A stretch of DNA of 64,000 nucleotides from Membranipora membranacea (GCA_914767715.1 OU612070.1:10681501-10745500), one strand, 5' to 3'; shown: positions 12,301 to 21,194, counted from the first letter of the stretch. Numbers and translations: made by a program. Notes: generated by a model from the letters alone, not told the origin.

Positions 12301-15300
12301 ATAACTGTTTTAGAAAGAAAAGCCCACTGGTCTAAGCTTTGATCATAGTGAACCAACCTACGCATGGTGAAGTTTGATGTATATTACCCAAATTAAAGTT
12401 GAAATTTGCAAATTTGATGAGATTCAGGAGTTGCCCCCTTATTTCACAGGTGAAGATAATCACAAACTCTTGAGTCAAGGCCAGTCAAGGGCAAGTAGAA
12501 CCAAGGAATGAGCTATCATTCCGATTAAGAGTAGAGCTGGCCTCTTATTTTAGTTATTGAATTTTTCACCATTTATCTGAGAAACTGAATATGAATAGCC
12601 TAGCCTCAGACTATGATCAAAACTTTTACGCCTGTGCTGCAATCACTTTTCACAATAAATAAGAAATGGGAAAATACAATTTTACAAAAATCTTACATAT
12701 TATTACAAATGAGACAGTTAGTTATCTCAGTTAGTATGAATAGAGGGAATTGTCAATCATTTTACTCGGCGATATCTTATACGCACAGCCGCATGACTGG
12801 ACTGATTAAAGCTAAATAAGAAAATGACTTTGGTACGAATAAGGATTGTAGCGTGTAAATACCAGTTTTTCGTTGGCTTCTGCGAGTGATTCGTTTCTGT
12901 CTCTTTCCTGCTGGTCGTTATATGCCATAGCCACAATGGCCAAGATAAGATTCATCAGATAAAACGAACCGAGCAGGATGAACAACACAAAGAAGAAGAA
13001 ATGTATCTGTCCATTGGCTCTGATTGTCTGAAAATCCATAAGGCACCATTATAATAAGAACATATACCATGTATGTCAATAAACAGAGCTGGGAAAAGGT
13101 AACCTGCAAGTTAAGTCGTTTTGAGTCAAACGACTGAGTTCAAACCTGACTTGTTTCTCACAAATTTTTTCCAAGTTCTGCTAATATATATTCTAAATAT
13201 AAGTTATCAATGTACACTTATTACCATAATCTGGCCCTCCTCTAAATATTGTAATTAAAATACTTTGTGAGTTGTAATACCAATCACCCTTTGATCGCAC
13301 CACATTCAACTTTGATTTATACGTGGATACTTTTTCTTTGGGATTTTATTTTCAAAACTAAAATGATTTTTAAGCATCAACCTGAGGGCAGGTAATATAT
13401 GCATTATAACTGCTAGCTCAGGTAGATCAATAGTGAACTTGACCAAGGAAGTAACATCACTCATTTCCATTGACCTTCAATTGACCTTCAAGGTAATATT
13501 CTAACATCGCGCTCTGACGTGGACTGACCACTGCAATCATGTATTTGGAAATCATTTACCAAAATACCAGGTAGTTATCAGGTCAACCCTAGCCTTAGAT
13601 CCAAACTGACTGCAACTACGGGTGCCTACATACACATCCCCAAGTAAATGGGTAGTCGGAGTTGGCATTGTTTGTAATTCTGATGATTTAACACTGCGAC
13701 AATTGCATACCTATGTCACGCTAAATAAAAATGATATCTGTTAACCACTTTATGATTGAGATATGACAAACGTAAATACTAGCAATAAAAAAACAATTAT
13801 GGCAATGCATCATAAATATGCATGATAATTACTAGTGCAACAGCACTCCCAATTTTGCTTCCCTTCATCCGATCCATATTCTTCTTCTTTTTAATAACAC
13901 AGTGTTAAAATTTAAGTTGGCTTTGACTAAGCTGGTTTAAGGGCTGATTTAAGTCAAGTTGGGCTTTTTTTAGTCTTATGCTAGTCCAATGCTAGGCATT
14001 TTTAGTAATGGGGGAATAAGTACAATACAAATAACATAATATTTATGATAAAATTATTTTAAAGTAATTGAACGATTCCGTTACAAATTAACATCATTTT
14101 CTTTTCCATCTTTTAATGGTAGTAAACATATCAGGCGCGTCATTCCTATTGACAGCATTTCACACAACATCGCATGTTGTTATCATCCGCTTATAATCGG
14201 TGAAAGTTAGAGAACTATAGAGGGCGTAGTTTTGCATTTATCAAAAGGTGGAATTTGAGTTCATGAGCTGTCTGAAAGCAACTTTAATGGAGCAGGGTAC
14301 TGCAGAGTCATTGTTGTTATGTAAATCTACCACTCCTATGAAGCCCATCTGAGACCCCAAATCAAATTAACCACCTCTTCTAATCATATAAATATCGATG
14401 TATATCATGTTGAGTAAAATACAATGAAATTCCAGCTATGCTTGCGTGTTTCTCAAACTATTCAATGGCCGGCCAGTCACAGCTGATGCTATCTTACATC
14501 TAATAGAATGTTGACGTGGATTTCAAATTTTTAAACACTTTTTTCATTTTCTTTAAAGTTGATCAAAATCAAGTTCATTGCCTCATATATTTTACTGATT
14601 TGACTGGTAAAAGAAGATTGCCTGAGAATGAAAGTCGGGTTATCTTCATCAAAGTATTGGGAGTTTTATATGATAGGGCAAGATTCATGTCATCATCCAT
14701 ATGATACAAACTTAGGAGATTGGTCACAATTCAGTTTAAATGTGTCAGAGAATTATGTGGGTAAACACATCAGAATTCCTTGGTTTTAATTTGACAACAT
14801 TCATGCTGACTTACAATAAAGTAGATATTCTCCCAGTAATCCTGAGTCATAATACGGAAAGAGTTCAACATACAGCTGCCAAAGTTATCCCAGCTTGTGT
14901 AGCCAAAGTTAGGATTAGGCCCTGCTTTCTCCATACACTCGTAACCGCCTGGACAAGTGCTGGAAAAGATAGTACTGGTATAGAATTTCAGATATAAATT
15001 AAGTTATTGATATGGCAATACTTAAATCTGGGCTTAACCCGGACCCAAAAATCCTGTATCAAGTCATTGAAAGTTAACTCATAAGTCACATCTGGCCTTG
15101 ACTCTGGAAACTGTATGATGATTCATTACTAAATGTTATTTTCCAAGCTCTAGACCGACAATACCAATACATGCATTATTATTTGGTATTCCTAGAAAAG
15201 ATTTGCATCCTGGGACGTTTGCAATAGTTTATCTGCTTTCAAACACATGATGATAATTTGCCCAATAAACTCCCTGGTAAGAGGGAGTTCATGGATTTGC

Positions 15301-18300
15301 CTCCACTTACCCTCCGCCGCCACTAAGGGCACATATCTGATGGTCACTATTGTCCTTCGCTAACCAGTTAGCTGTAAGAAAATCAAACGGATGTGCTAAT
15401 TACCCATGTGTCAAGGTCATTTCTACGCTAAGCATTAGATATTGAGTTTGGATTCAAGGACAGGAAATCTGCACTACGGATAAATGGCAATACTTGAACA
15501 AATAAAAACAAACTTATAAAAAAGTCCACTTAGTTAAACTTTGAGAATAACTGATGTCGAGATCAGAAATTTTTGTTGATTTCCTGTTTCCAAGAAATAG
15601 GGTGATTTTCGGATGCTGATTTAACCGAGTTTGATCAATGTGTGATCAGACGGATCAGCAACACTTCTAGCTTAATAGGGTGAAAAAGTGGGTTATTTGC
15701 ACGTTAACTACTACTGAGCACATATATCAATGAAAGTGTCCCAGTATGAGGGTACAAACAACTGTCATTTCATTCCCATGAAAGACTTTCAGAGTGTTTG
15801 TTCCAGAATTTGATCTGCTTGTAAAATGATTTTGAGCATATAAAATTACTATCAAGATCCAGCCGCTGCTGAGCTAAAACAAATCAGCTCACATCACTTC
15901 TTCCTTACAGGAGGGAGGGCCAACAAGGTCTCCAACATTCAGTGGCTTTAAAAAAGCCACTTTAGATTAAGATCACTCACTCGAGTTGTCTTTCCATTCC
16001 TGCTCTTGGTCGTCAGTAAGGTTTGCAGGAAAACTTAACACACACTTTCGGTTTAGTGTACCCATATATAGCTGAAGGCCTATCAGAGCGAATATAGATA
16101 ACATGAATACAGTGAGAATGCCCACATCTCTCATTTTGATCACAGCTTCCATAAGAGCACCGACAATCGTCTTGAGACCTGTAAAGATGTGTAGAAAGAA
16201 TTGAGCATAACAGCCAACAAAAATTTTTCAGAGAGCTGGTGAAGTTCTGACTAAGATATTAAGATAAGGTTGAGTGCATGTCAGTTGGAACTCAGTCTAC
16301 TGAACTAATGAATCTACTGGGGAGCCTGATGACTCCAGCGCAAGGATACCGTTATATACGAGACATGACATTGCTAAAGGAAAGGCTTTTAATAAAAGGA
16401 TAGCCCACTATAGGTTGGCTTGAGCATGTTGGTAGATCAATATGGACATTGCTGTTTGTTGACAGGGAAATGTTTGCTGTTACATTCACCTAAGAAGAAC
16501 AATACTGGTAGTAAGTATATTTCTAAGCCTAGGATTGCTAAGACATCTCATCAGCTGAAAACGGAGTTATTGTTGGTGTGATGATCGCTTTAGAGTAGGG
16601 AATACGACTAGTTTAAGCACCCGACTTATGTGGAAAGCACAACGTAAGCCTCATTCCAATGAAAACATATCAACATAAATAATGTAGGAGATCCCAGGAT
16701 GGTGCTGCTAAACCCCCAGACAGAATAAATTTACCAAGTTCAGGAAAAAACAACACGTAAAAAGTGAATTATGGAAATGCTAGGATACCCTCGTGTGCTC
16801 AAGCTAGACACTGTAAATCTGAAAAGCCTTGAGCAATGAAAGTTTGACTGAACAAGTATATAAAAAAGCAAAGAGATGTGAAAGTTTGAACTGAGTTTTA
16901 CGTACACCTGTTCTAGAGACAGAAATCAGTTAGGAGCCACTAACTTCAAACTCTCTAGTACAATTTTGTAAATTTGTACAAAACTTTTCATGGTTGTAAT
17001 ATCTGCTGCGAAGCTATCGATTTTAGGGCCCCACCTTAGACAATATAACATGGAAGGCTCTCGCAGATAACATTCAAACCCTTGAGTTCTCTGGGTCCCT
17101 TACACCTGAACCCAGGTTGATTGGAACTACCCCAGCCAGCCCCTTCTTAAAGATAACACAAACCCGAGGTCCTCAGGCTTACCTGGTACAACAGCTACAG
17201 TTTTGAGAGCTCTTAGTACACGGAATGTTCGTAGGGCTGCCACATTACTGAGAGCTTCACCGGACTCAGGAGATGCCAACATTTCTACCAACATCATCAC
17301 GTAACTAAAAGAAGAAGTTTTGTTCTTGGAATGAAACTGATGAGAATGGGATTTGGTTGATGTAAGCGGGCGGCGGACAATAAATGCTAAGTTTTCCAAC
17401 CTGCCCTTAGGTGAGGCTCTAGCAAGCATCGATCAGCAACAAATGAGTGAATAAAGCTTAACCTCAATTAAGCTAATGTGGTGTCATATTAATATATGTG
17501 GTCTTGTTCAAAAGCTTGTGGCCTAATTCAGAATTAATAAAATACATTTACCTTTTACATAATGCTAGATTGTGGTACTCTGTGACATAAATGCCACTAC
17601 TTTTCTTATTCAGGTAGGAAGTCTCATTGGGTAAAGGGTGAATAAAACTAAACGACAATAAATATGTTCAAATAGCCTGAGGAGTCAACCATCGGTATTT
17701 GAGCTTGAGTACCACCTTAGACTGAGAACTTACGCCAGTGAGATGACTAAAAAGTCGAGCCAGTTCCACGGGTCCCGTAAATATGTAAAAGGTTTCATTA
17801 TCATGCCACGAGCTAACATCTTCACCAGAAACTCAAATGTATAGATAGCAGTGAACACGTATCTGTAAATAATTAAAACTATTATTAGAAATAAAATCAT
17901 CTGGTTTGTGGATGACTTATTGTTAGCTATCACAAATGTTCACTAGCTAAGATGGGAGTTTATAACATGAAGTTATGAGGTAATGTCACAAATTTCACTA
18001 TTTTTGGCACGAACAAATGGCGAGGTTTTCCTCCTGCCAACACTCTACTTCTCTAGGGCACACATTTCAATAAAAACTGCTATGAAATTCCATCCATCGG
18101 TATCAAGTAACAATTCCTAGATATAGGCATATCAGTCAATCATGTTTATAGGGTCAAAAACTTCAACCAACAACATTATATCATAAAGGGTAGAAAAAAG
18201 TGACAGCCTAAAATCAATAGCCATTACACAAAAAAGGAGGCAAGTTATGTAAGTGTGCATTTTTACTCCTTGCAGGCAGCTGATCGCGGCCAGCCCTCTC

Positions 18301-21144
18301 AACGCCATAACTTCAGCTCAATATTAGAGCTTGTATCTAATTGGTATGACTTACACTGTGTCAGATAAGTTATATAAAGTCAAATCAAATTATCACATCA
18401 GACAAGCTCATATGGGAGTAGAAGCAGCTTATATACTTGGTTAAGTTTTCTCTCAAATTACAGCAGCTATGGCTATAACTCTCACCGCAGCTGTCAGTCG
18501 CCGTAAATTTTCTGCATTTTCAGTTCAATTGAATCGTAAGGAAAGACAAAGCTCATGGAAGCGGCGAAAAACATTGATCATTGATGACAACAAAATCCCA
18601 ACTGTTTGGAAATTTTTACACACATTTTTCTTTTAACAGAATTCCAAATTTATTCCACAACTAAGACTCGGCAGATGAAATTGTATGGCAAAAACTTTTT
18701 ACACCCAGAGAGGTCTGAAACGTGTGGACCAAAAATTTTAAGAATGCAGTCTTGTTCGATTTATCGAAAAAGGGTGTGGATGGCCTTACCGGAGTATTCA
18801 TATCTACGCGACAAAATTCAAACTAACCAGCTTGCCATACGAAATAGGCCAGACCTGCCACCTATACAAACTATACTTACTCGACAGTTTCCTCCCACTT
18901 GTTTTCTTTGTTTTCTCCTTTAGCCATGAATACACAGTTGGTTAGAATGGTCAACATGACGACCATGTTAAATAGGGGATGTACGAGAGTGTGTAGGGCC
19001 ATCCGCCGAATCGGGTTGAAAGGGCTGAGACAAAACAGACCATTTGATGCTGAGAATCTGTAGATGTTAAGGTCTTTACCGACCACTATGAATACCTGTA
19101 ATAATAAATAATATAATATAATATATATATAATATAATGAGACAAAACCTTTCTGTGACTGAGGATGGGAGAGCTGTACGTCAATTCCATTTTGTACATG
19201 GACATGGTTCAAACAGTTTGCGCAATGTTGCTATCCAGGGCTACAGTACAAACAAGTCATTTTGGTCTTTGATTGTGTGAATTTGCTGATATACAGCTCC
19301 ATAGTGCTTTTGGATTAGATGTAATTGTTAGGCCTTATTTTGAAAGAGACTAGGGGATGTTGATAGCTGTGGATACGGAACACAGAACGTAGTTGCTATC
19401 AAATCGTAAAAAAAAAAGTTGAAATGGCCACCGCATTACTACTGGGTTCCTTTCCTACCTCTTTTTCTTTGTAGAACGGGTCGATATCTATAAGAGGTAT
19501 TCCTATTAAATGTTTTTGAAAGTCAGCCGCATATTTGGGCGACAGGCCTTTACCGGCCTCCATTCGTTTATTTGGCCCTGCTTTTTCGAGCCGTTTGTTT
19601 TCTTTGTCTTTTTGGGCATTTTCTTCATCTTTGGCAGCCTCCTCGGCATCGACAGAGTCAGCGAGTGAATGCCTCTCAGCGGCATCAAACTCTTCTTCTG
19701 TGATTTCACCATTCTCGAGCTTCTTTCTGAGCTCCCTCTGAGCCTCTTTCTTCTTCTTATTTTCTATGTCTCGCCTGTGGGTACAAAGTGCCAGCAATCA
19801 GAACAGACTAATCAGAGAAGGGTGCAACTCATGCAGAACAAGGACCTGTCCAGGTCACATTTGTTTGATCCCCACCAGATAAAAATCTGCCACAGTAACT
19901 TTGTGACAACAAGACAGACATTCAGGATTGTTTTACCTTGTCTTCTGTTTTAGCTTAACTTGTTGACATTATTGTGAGATAACCATTGTTAGAACTTAGC
20001 TGTATGAGAACAGTTGAAAATTTTAATAAATGATGGAAAGTTAGAATTCAGATCTGATGATCTTCTAACCCTTGTGTATCTCTGAGACTTGAGCCGTTGA
20101 AGTCGACAAACCCGCAAATAGGACCTATTGTTCATGCTTTCTGATACTGATAATAAATCCTCAGCATTGATGACGCCGTGTATGAGGTCATGATAAAGCG
20201 CCCGGACTTCCGTGAGTAACCCTGGAGCCAGCAGTAACATACTAGAGGAATGTTCTCGATCCTCGAGGATGTCTATTGGTACTTGAAGTGCACAAACTAG
20301 CTCCAATCATACCATTAGGACAACATCAATGTGTTATAAAACAAATTATAACAAATCAATCCCACAATGCACCTGTTGTAAAGTGCAAGCATAAAAATCA
20401 GTGGTCATAAAACCAGAACGGAACTCCTACCAAGTACCAAGTCACATTCAAGAAGTTACATAAAGTGGGTCGGTCTCAAATAAATGTTGTCCCGCTCATG
20501 CAAGTCCATAATCGTGGTTCAGGCAGTTTTTAAACTGATATCACATCTTGGGCCTACCGTAGAAGTACCGAGAGACATGAGCCACTAAATCATTCACAAA
20601 TGTCATCAATGATTCTTAAGATTTATCACGAGGAACCCACAATGCATTAGCACCCTTGATATCAGGGCAACTCGGCAATCATGAATAACCCTTACCGACC
20701 TGCAACAGGGACTACAAAATGCTGAAAAATTGGAATGCTTGATTGTGGGAATTTAGATGGGCTACTGCAAATGTTCGGAGAGAAGTCCAACATTCACATG
20801 CTTGATACAAATAGACAATGCAGTTATAACTTGACCCAAAGCAAGTTTAATAACTGGTGGGTTTAATGACATAATGGATTTGTCATAATAAATATGTTGT
20901 TTGTCCCAACTTTTTTGAGATCTCAGGCTAATGACTATCAAAAATTACTTTTGCAAAAACGCAACAATGAAAATATTCTAAATCCTAGAAAGGTCGTGAT
21001 TATCTCCCCTGTTTTAACTTACTTGTCTCGTTCGTCGACAAGCTGTCTGATCTCATCAAGAAGATCTGGAGTGAGCGGTTTGAACTCCTGCGACTCTGGC
21101 AGTGGCTCGTTTTTTTGTCTTCTCCTCCTACAGCACGAAGCCAT
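152..21144 (-). CDS. Voltage-gated sodium channel alpha subunit (Nav), 5' two thirds, 29 exons
   Basis: Pore-forming subunit of the fast Na+ channel of excitable membranes. Exons joined in frame (high to low): 21144-21023, 19774-19459, 19095-18881, 17862-17734, 17304-17183, 16178-15981, 15371-15311, 14959-14815, 13027-12863, 12078-12013, 11127-10915, 10525-10230, 9895-9721, 9207-9114, 8780-8593, 8297-8196, 8015-7827, 7301-7076, 6776-6607, 6041-5771, 5383-5289, 4635-4459, 4219-4181, 3120-2935, 2630-2457, 1927-1805, 1496-1333, 1014-846, 343-152: 4,782 nt, 1,594 residues, every junction GT-AG and phase-compatible. Domain I spans about residues 150-490, II about 815-1085, III from about 1300. The pore selectivity residues are D428, E1033 and K1534, as in Nav (DEKA) and unlike Cav (EEEE). 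S4 segments carry the usual R/K-every-third pattern. The gene is cut by the left window edge before the III-IV inactivation linker. Paralogue assignment is not possible from this alone. Confidence 0.96.
522..716. repeat. 15-bp minisatellite, about 13 units
   Basis: Tandem units of consensus GTGAATAAGTGCACA, with variants in which TGCACA becomes TGATCA (each contains a 6-bp palindrome). About 13 units can be read in register, decaying to the right with scattered remnants to about 820. It lies in the Nav intron between exons 28 and 29. Confidence 0.9.
846..1014 (-). CDS. Nav exon 28: domain III turret and pore helix
   Basis: Encodes an extracellular loop with a sequon (NKTC) and ends [16 protein letters not shown], the pore helix just before the selectivity Lys. 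Acceptor AATTGCAG|AGAAC, donor CAAGTT|GTAAGT. Confidence 0.95.
1333..1496 (-). CDS. Nav exon 27: domain III S4-S5 linker and S5
   Basis: Encodes [40 protein letters not shown] and the start of the turret. Acceptor TTGAACAG|GTGGTT, donor TACAG|GTAAGA. Confidence 0.96.
1805..1927 (-). CDS. Nav exon 26: domain III S3-S4 voltage sensor
   Basis: 123 nt, again the vertebrate exon size. Encodes [20 protein letters not shown] and the S4 [21 protein letters not shown] with one Lys and five Arg in register. Acceptor GTTAACAG|ATATC, donor ATGAGG|GTAAGA. Confidence 0.96.
2457..2630 (-). CDS. Nav exon 25: domain III S2-S3
   Basis: 174 nt, the size I recall for the vertebrate exon. Encodes [20 protein letters not shown], the S2 ([19 protein letters not shown]) and [11 protein letters not shown]. 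Acceptor TGTTTAAG|GCTATT, donor GTTGGT|GTAAGT. Confidence 0.95.
2935..3120 (-). CDS. Nav exon 24: pre-domain III and S1
   Basis: 62 codons: [40 protein letters not shown], then [12 protein letters not shown], the domain III S1. The triple Cys before domain III is a recurring Nav feature. Acceptor TTTCCTAG|GTTGAA, donor TCCCTG|GTGAGT. Confidence 0.95.
3121..4180. other. Nav intron between exons 23 and 24, nothing else seen
   Basis: About 1.06 kb of AT-rich intron. Short open frames here lack splice context or family resemblance. Confidence 0.6.
4181..4219 (-). CDS. Nav exon 23: 39-nt exon of the II-III linker
   Basis: Encodes [13 protein letters not shown], matching the conserved EDC-P-E-Y element shortly before domain III. 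Acceptor CACTTTGAAG|GTGGAA (weak tract), donor ACATTG|GTAAAC. Symmetric; skipping it would keep the frame. Confidence 0.75.
4459..4635 (-). CDS. Nav exon 22: II-III linker
   Basis: 59 codons starting [20 protein letters not shown] and ending ELTEVE, acidic and serine-rich. Acceptor CTCCCCCAG|TTGATA, donor GTGGAG|GTATGG, phase 0 at both ends. Confidence 0.85.
5289..5383 (-). CDS. Nav exon 21: II-III linker
   Basis: 95 nt encoding [20 protein letters not shown] then [12 protein letters not shown]; acceptor GCTTTAG|GCAAC, donor GTCACA|GTGAGT. Placed by phase; low conservation is normal for this cytoplasmic loop. Confidence 0.75.
5771..6041 (-). CDS. Nav exon 20: domain II S6 and II-III linker
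   Basis: Encodes [20 protein letters not shown], the S6 signature of domain II, followed by an acidic run and a II-III linker reaching RALSDSHMS. Acceptor GACTTTCAG|GTGCTG, donor TGTCAC|GTATGT. Confidence 0.95.
6483..6600. repeat. AT-rich tandem repeat next to Nav exon 19 donor
   Basis: Imperfect units of the form GCATATATTGCACATAATTTT (about 20-22 bp), with later units carrying CATGCATATATTGCACATAATATG. The array ends about 7 bp from the splice donor of exon 19 at 6606. Confidence 0.85.
6607..6776 (-). CDS. Nav exon 19: domain II P-loop with selectivity Glu
   Basis: Encodes [20 protein letters not shown] and [15 protein letters not shown]1033 is the DEKA glutamate and E1036 the outer-ring acid. 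Ends [19 protein letters not shown] tandem repeat begins a few bases past the donor. Confidence 0.96.
7076..7301 (-). CDS. Nav exon 18: domain II S4-S5
   Basis: Continues S4 as [20 protein letters not shown], then S5 ([20 protein letters not shown]) and a turret ending TYNGT with an N-glycosylation sequon. Acceptor CTCTTGCAG|TTGAG, donor GCACTG|GTAAGT. Confidence 0.95.
7827..8015 (-). CDS. Nav exon 17: domain II S2-S4
   Basis: 63 codons: [37 protein letters not shown], a Gly-rich S3-S4 loop ([11 protein letters not shown]), then the start of S4 (LSVLRSLRL). The loop is longer and more glycine-rich than the vertebrate ADVEG type. Confidence 0.95.
8196..8297 (-). CDS. Nav exon 16: domain II S1-S2
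   Basis: 102 nt encoding [20 protein letters not shown] then [14 protein letters not shown]; the NT-FMA-EH motif is a Nav domain II signature. Acceptor GTTGCAG|GTTTTC, donor AACTAT|GTAAGT. Confidence 0.95.
8593..8780 (-). CDS. Nav exon 15: pre-domain II
   Basis: Encodes [20 protein letters not shown], then a Cys-rich stretch ([19 protein letters not shown]) and ISDAFME leading into S1 of domain II. The WxCCPCxLxxQ motif is the equivalent of the C-C-P-W segment in vertebrate Nav channels. Acceptor TTTTCAG|GAGCG, donor ATGGAG|GTAATC. Confidence 0.9.
8978..9050. repeat. Small inverted repeat in Nav intron
   Basis: TAGCATGTCTTG at the left end and its exact reverse complement CAAGACATGCTA at the right end, 12-bp arms, with internal repeats of AAGGTTTG. 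Non-coding, between exons 15 and 14. Confidence 0.6.
9114..9207 (-). CDS. Nav exon 14: end of I-II linker
   Basis: Encodes [20 protein letters not shown] then [12 protein letters not shown], recalling the NMNxKG element before domain II in vertebrate channels. The acceptor TACTTTAAG|GG has a weak pyrimidine tract; donor ATGAAAG|GTTAGT. Confidence 0.75.
9721..9895 (-). CDS. Nav exon 13: Arg/Ser-rich I-II linker
   Basis: Encodes [20 protein letters not shown] followed by a polar Asn-rich part ending SSSGLPRK. Several RxS/RxxS sites suggest phosphorylation by basophilic kinases (inference). The donor AGAAAG|GTAATT gives a phase-0 end that fits exon 14; a second possible GT lies upstream, so the 3' end is less sure than the 5' end. 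Confidence 0.75.
10230..10525 (-). CDS. Nav exon 12: I-II linker with STLSLPGSP motif
   Basis: Starts [20 protein letters not shown], a motif widely conserved in the I-II linker of Nav channels and followed here by a PKA-type site (RRRHS). Continues through [19 protein letters not shown] to APKFNR. Acceptor TTGACAG|TCGACC, donor AACAG|GTTTGT; 98 codons plus 2 nt. Confidence 0.92.
10915..11127 (-). CDS. Nav exon 11: cytoplasmic I-II linker
   Basis: 71 codons, [20 protein letters not shown] through ...LTINNPK, phase 0 at both ends; acceptor TTTCCAG|GAGGAA, donor CCCAAG|GTATGA. Hydrophilic, low conservation; placed by its frame and position between domain I and the STLSLPGSP exon. Confidence 0.8.
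11642..11686 (-). CDS. Possible 45-nt cassette exon in the Nav I-II linker
   Basis: Between exons 10 and 11 the minus strand reads AATCTTAG|AGCCCT...TTTCAG|GTAACT, 45 nt, phase 0 at both ends, encoding [15 protein letters not shown]. Good splice sites and an open frame make an alternatively used exon plausible. There is no family homology to confirm it, and the gene stays in frame without it. Confidence 0.4.
12013..12078 (-). CDS. Nav exon 10: Ala/Glu-rich I-II linker exon
   Basis: 66 nt encoding [20 protein letters not shown] then GK, between TTGGATCAG|GAAAGC and GGAAAG|GTAAGG. Its phase-0 ends and helical Glu/Ala composition match the Q/E-rich helix after domain I S6 in other Nav channels. 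A symmetric exon, so it could be optional. Confidence 0.75.
12166..12300. mobile_element. MITE-like element with AGAGTATGT ends
   Basis: Inverted termini: AGAGTATGT and, slightly inside, ATATCCCACAATG on the left; the right end is the reverse complement (CATTATGGGATAT...ACATACTCT). 135 bp, non-coding, in the intron upstream of Nav exon 10. Related termini occur near 29100 and 57430. Confidence 0.65.
12863..13027 (-). CDS. Nav exon 9: domain I S6 and start of I-II linker
   Basis: Encodes [40 protein letters not shown] and a charged stretch ending EANEKL. This is the S6 gate with its conserved Asn (LMNLILA). 165 nt, phase 0 at both ends. Confidence 0.95.
13028..14814. other. Nav intron between exons 8 and 9, nothing else seen
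   Basis: About 1.8 kb, AT-rich, stop codons in all frames. I see no exon-like stretch, repeat array or RNA gene. Confidence 0.6.
14815..14959 (-). CDS. Nav exon 8: domain I P-loop with selectivity Asp
   Basis: Encodes [35 protein letters not shown] and [14 protein letters not shown]428 is the DEKA aspartate. The next residue is Tyr (Y429), the aromatic found in tetrodotoxin-sensitive channels (established knowledge; sensitivity here is inference). Donor TTTATT|GTAAGT. Confidence 0.95.
15311..15371 (-). CDS. Nav exon 7: small domain I turret exon
   Basis: 61-nt exon encoding [21 protein letters not shown], split so the last Gly is shared with exon 8. Acceptor TTACAG|CTAAC, donor GGAGG|GTAAGT. 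Extracellular loop with a Gly run just before the conserved CPGGYEC of exon 8. Confidence 0.85.
15981..16178 (-). CDS. Nav exon 6: domain I S4-S5 linker, S5 and start of turret
   Basis: Encodes [20 protein letters not shown], the S5 segment with [15 protein letters not shown], and an extracellular part with an N-glycosylation sequon (FPANLTDD). Acceptor CTTTACAG|GT, donor ACTCGA|GTGAGT. Confidence 0.94.
17183..17304 (-). CDS. Nav exon 5: domain I S3-S4 loop and S4 voltage sensor
   Basis: Encodes [20 protein letters not shown] (loop) and [19 protein letters not shown] (S4, charges R-R-R-K). At 122 nt it is 30 nt longer than the 92-nt vertebrate counterpart because the S3-S4 loop carries about 10 extra residues. 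No second mutually exclusive copy of the exon was seen in the neighbouring introns. Confidence 0.95.
17734..17862 (-). CDS. Nav exon 4: domain I S2-S3
   Basis: 129 nt, the length I recall for the matching vertebrate exon. Encodes [19 protein letters not shown] and [15 protein letters not shown]; the S2 acidic residue and the S3 Asp of the gating-charge transfer centre are present. Confidence 0.95.
18881..19095 (-). CDS. Nav exon 3: pre-S1 and S1 of domain I
   Basis: Encodes [17 protein letters not shown], then SPFNPIRR, then the S1 segment with [10 protein letters not shown], all strongly conserved in Nav channels. The 215-nt exon covers what vertebrate SCN genes divide between a 119-nt and a 90-nt exon. 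Acceptor ATTACAG|GTATTC, donor GTCGA|GTAAGT. Confidence 0.95.
19100..19138. repeat. AT-rich microsatellite beside Nav exon 3
   Basis: ATAATA/ATATA simple repeat just upstream (minus strand) of the exon 3 acceptor. Confidence 0.8.
19459..19774 (-). CDS. Nav exon 2: charged cytoplasmic N-terminal region
   Basis: Acceptor CCCACAG|GCGAGAC, donor AAAGAG|GTAGGA. It encodes about 105 residues, very rich in Glu, Lys and Ala (for example [18 protein letters not shown]), probably helical, and ends [11 protein letters not shown], the counterpart of the conserved DPxY segment just before domain I. The acidic and lysine-rich stretch is longer and more repetitive than in vertebrate channels. Confidence 0.85.
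19775..21022. other. Nav intron 1, with one unexplained open stretch
   Basis: 1.25-kb intron between the start exon and exon 2. On the minus strand 20306-19989 is open for 105 codons (for example [20 protein letters not shown]) and is less AT-rich than its surroundings. It lacks matching splice sites for the Nav frame and I do not recognise it; possibly an old mobile-element fragment or chance. Confidence 0.35.
21023..21144 (-). CDS. Nav exon 1: start codon and N-terminus
   Basis: The ATG at 21144-21142 is followed by [20 protein letters not shown] and then [15 protein letters not shown], which resembles the F(R/K)PFT-ESLAAIE start of Nav channels. The exon ends GAC AA|GTAAGT and is completed by the first base of exon 2 (Lys). 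The dicysteine plus four arginines directly after the start is a possible palmitoylation or basic membrane-proximal motif (inference). No upstream non-coding exon could be fixed. Confidence 0.85.
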
Positions 21145-21194
21145 GTGGTCCAGCTTTGTTATACTTTCTTATCATACCCTGAGTCTAAAACAAA

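Noticed and set aside
17305-17733. Mutually exclusive duplicate of the domain I S3-S4 exon
   Set aside because: Searched the flanking introns for a second [11 protein letters not shown]-like copy as in vertebrate neonatal/adult exons; none seen.
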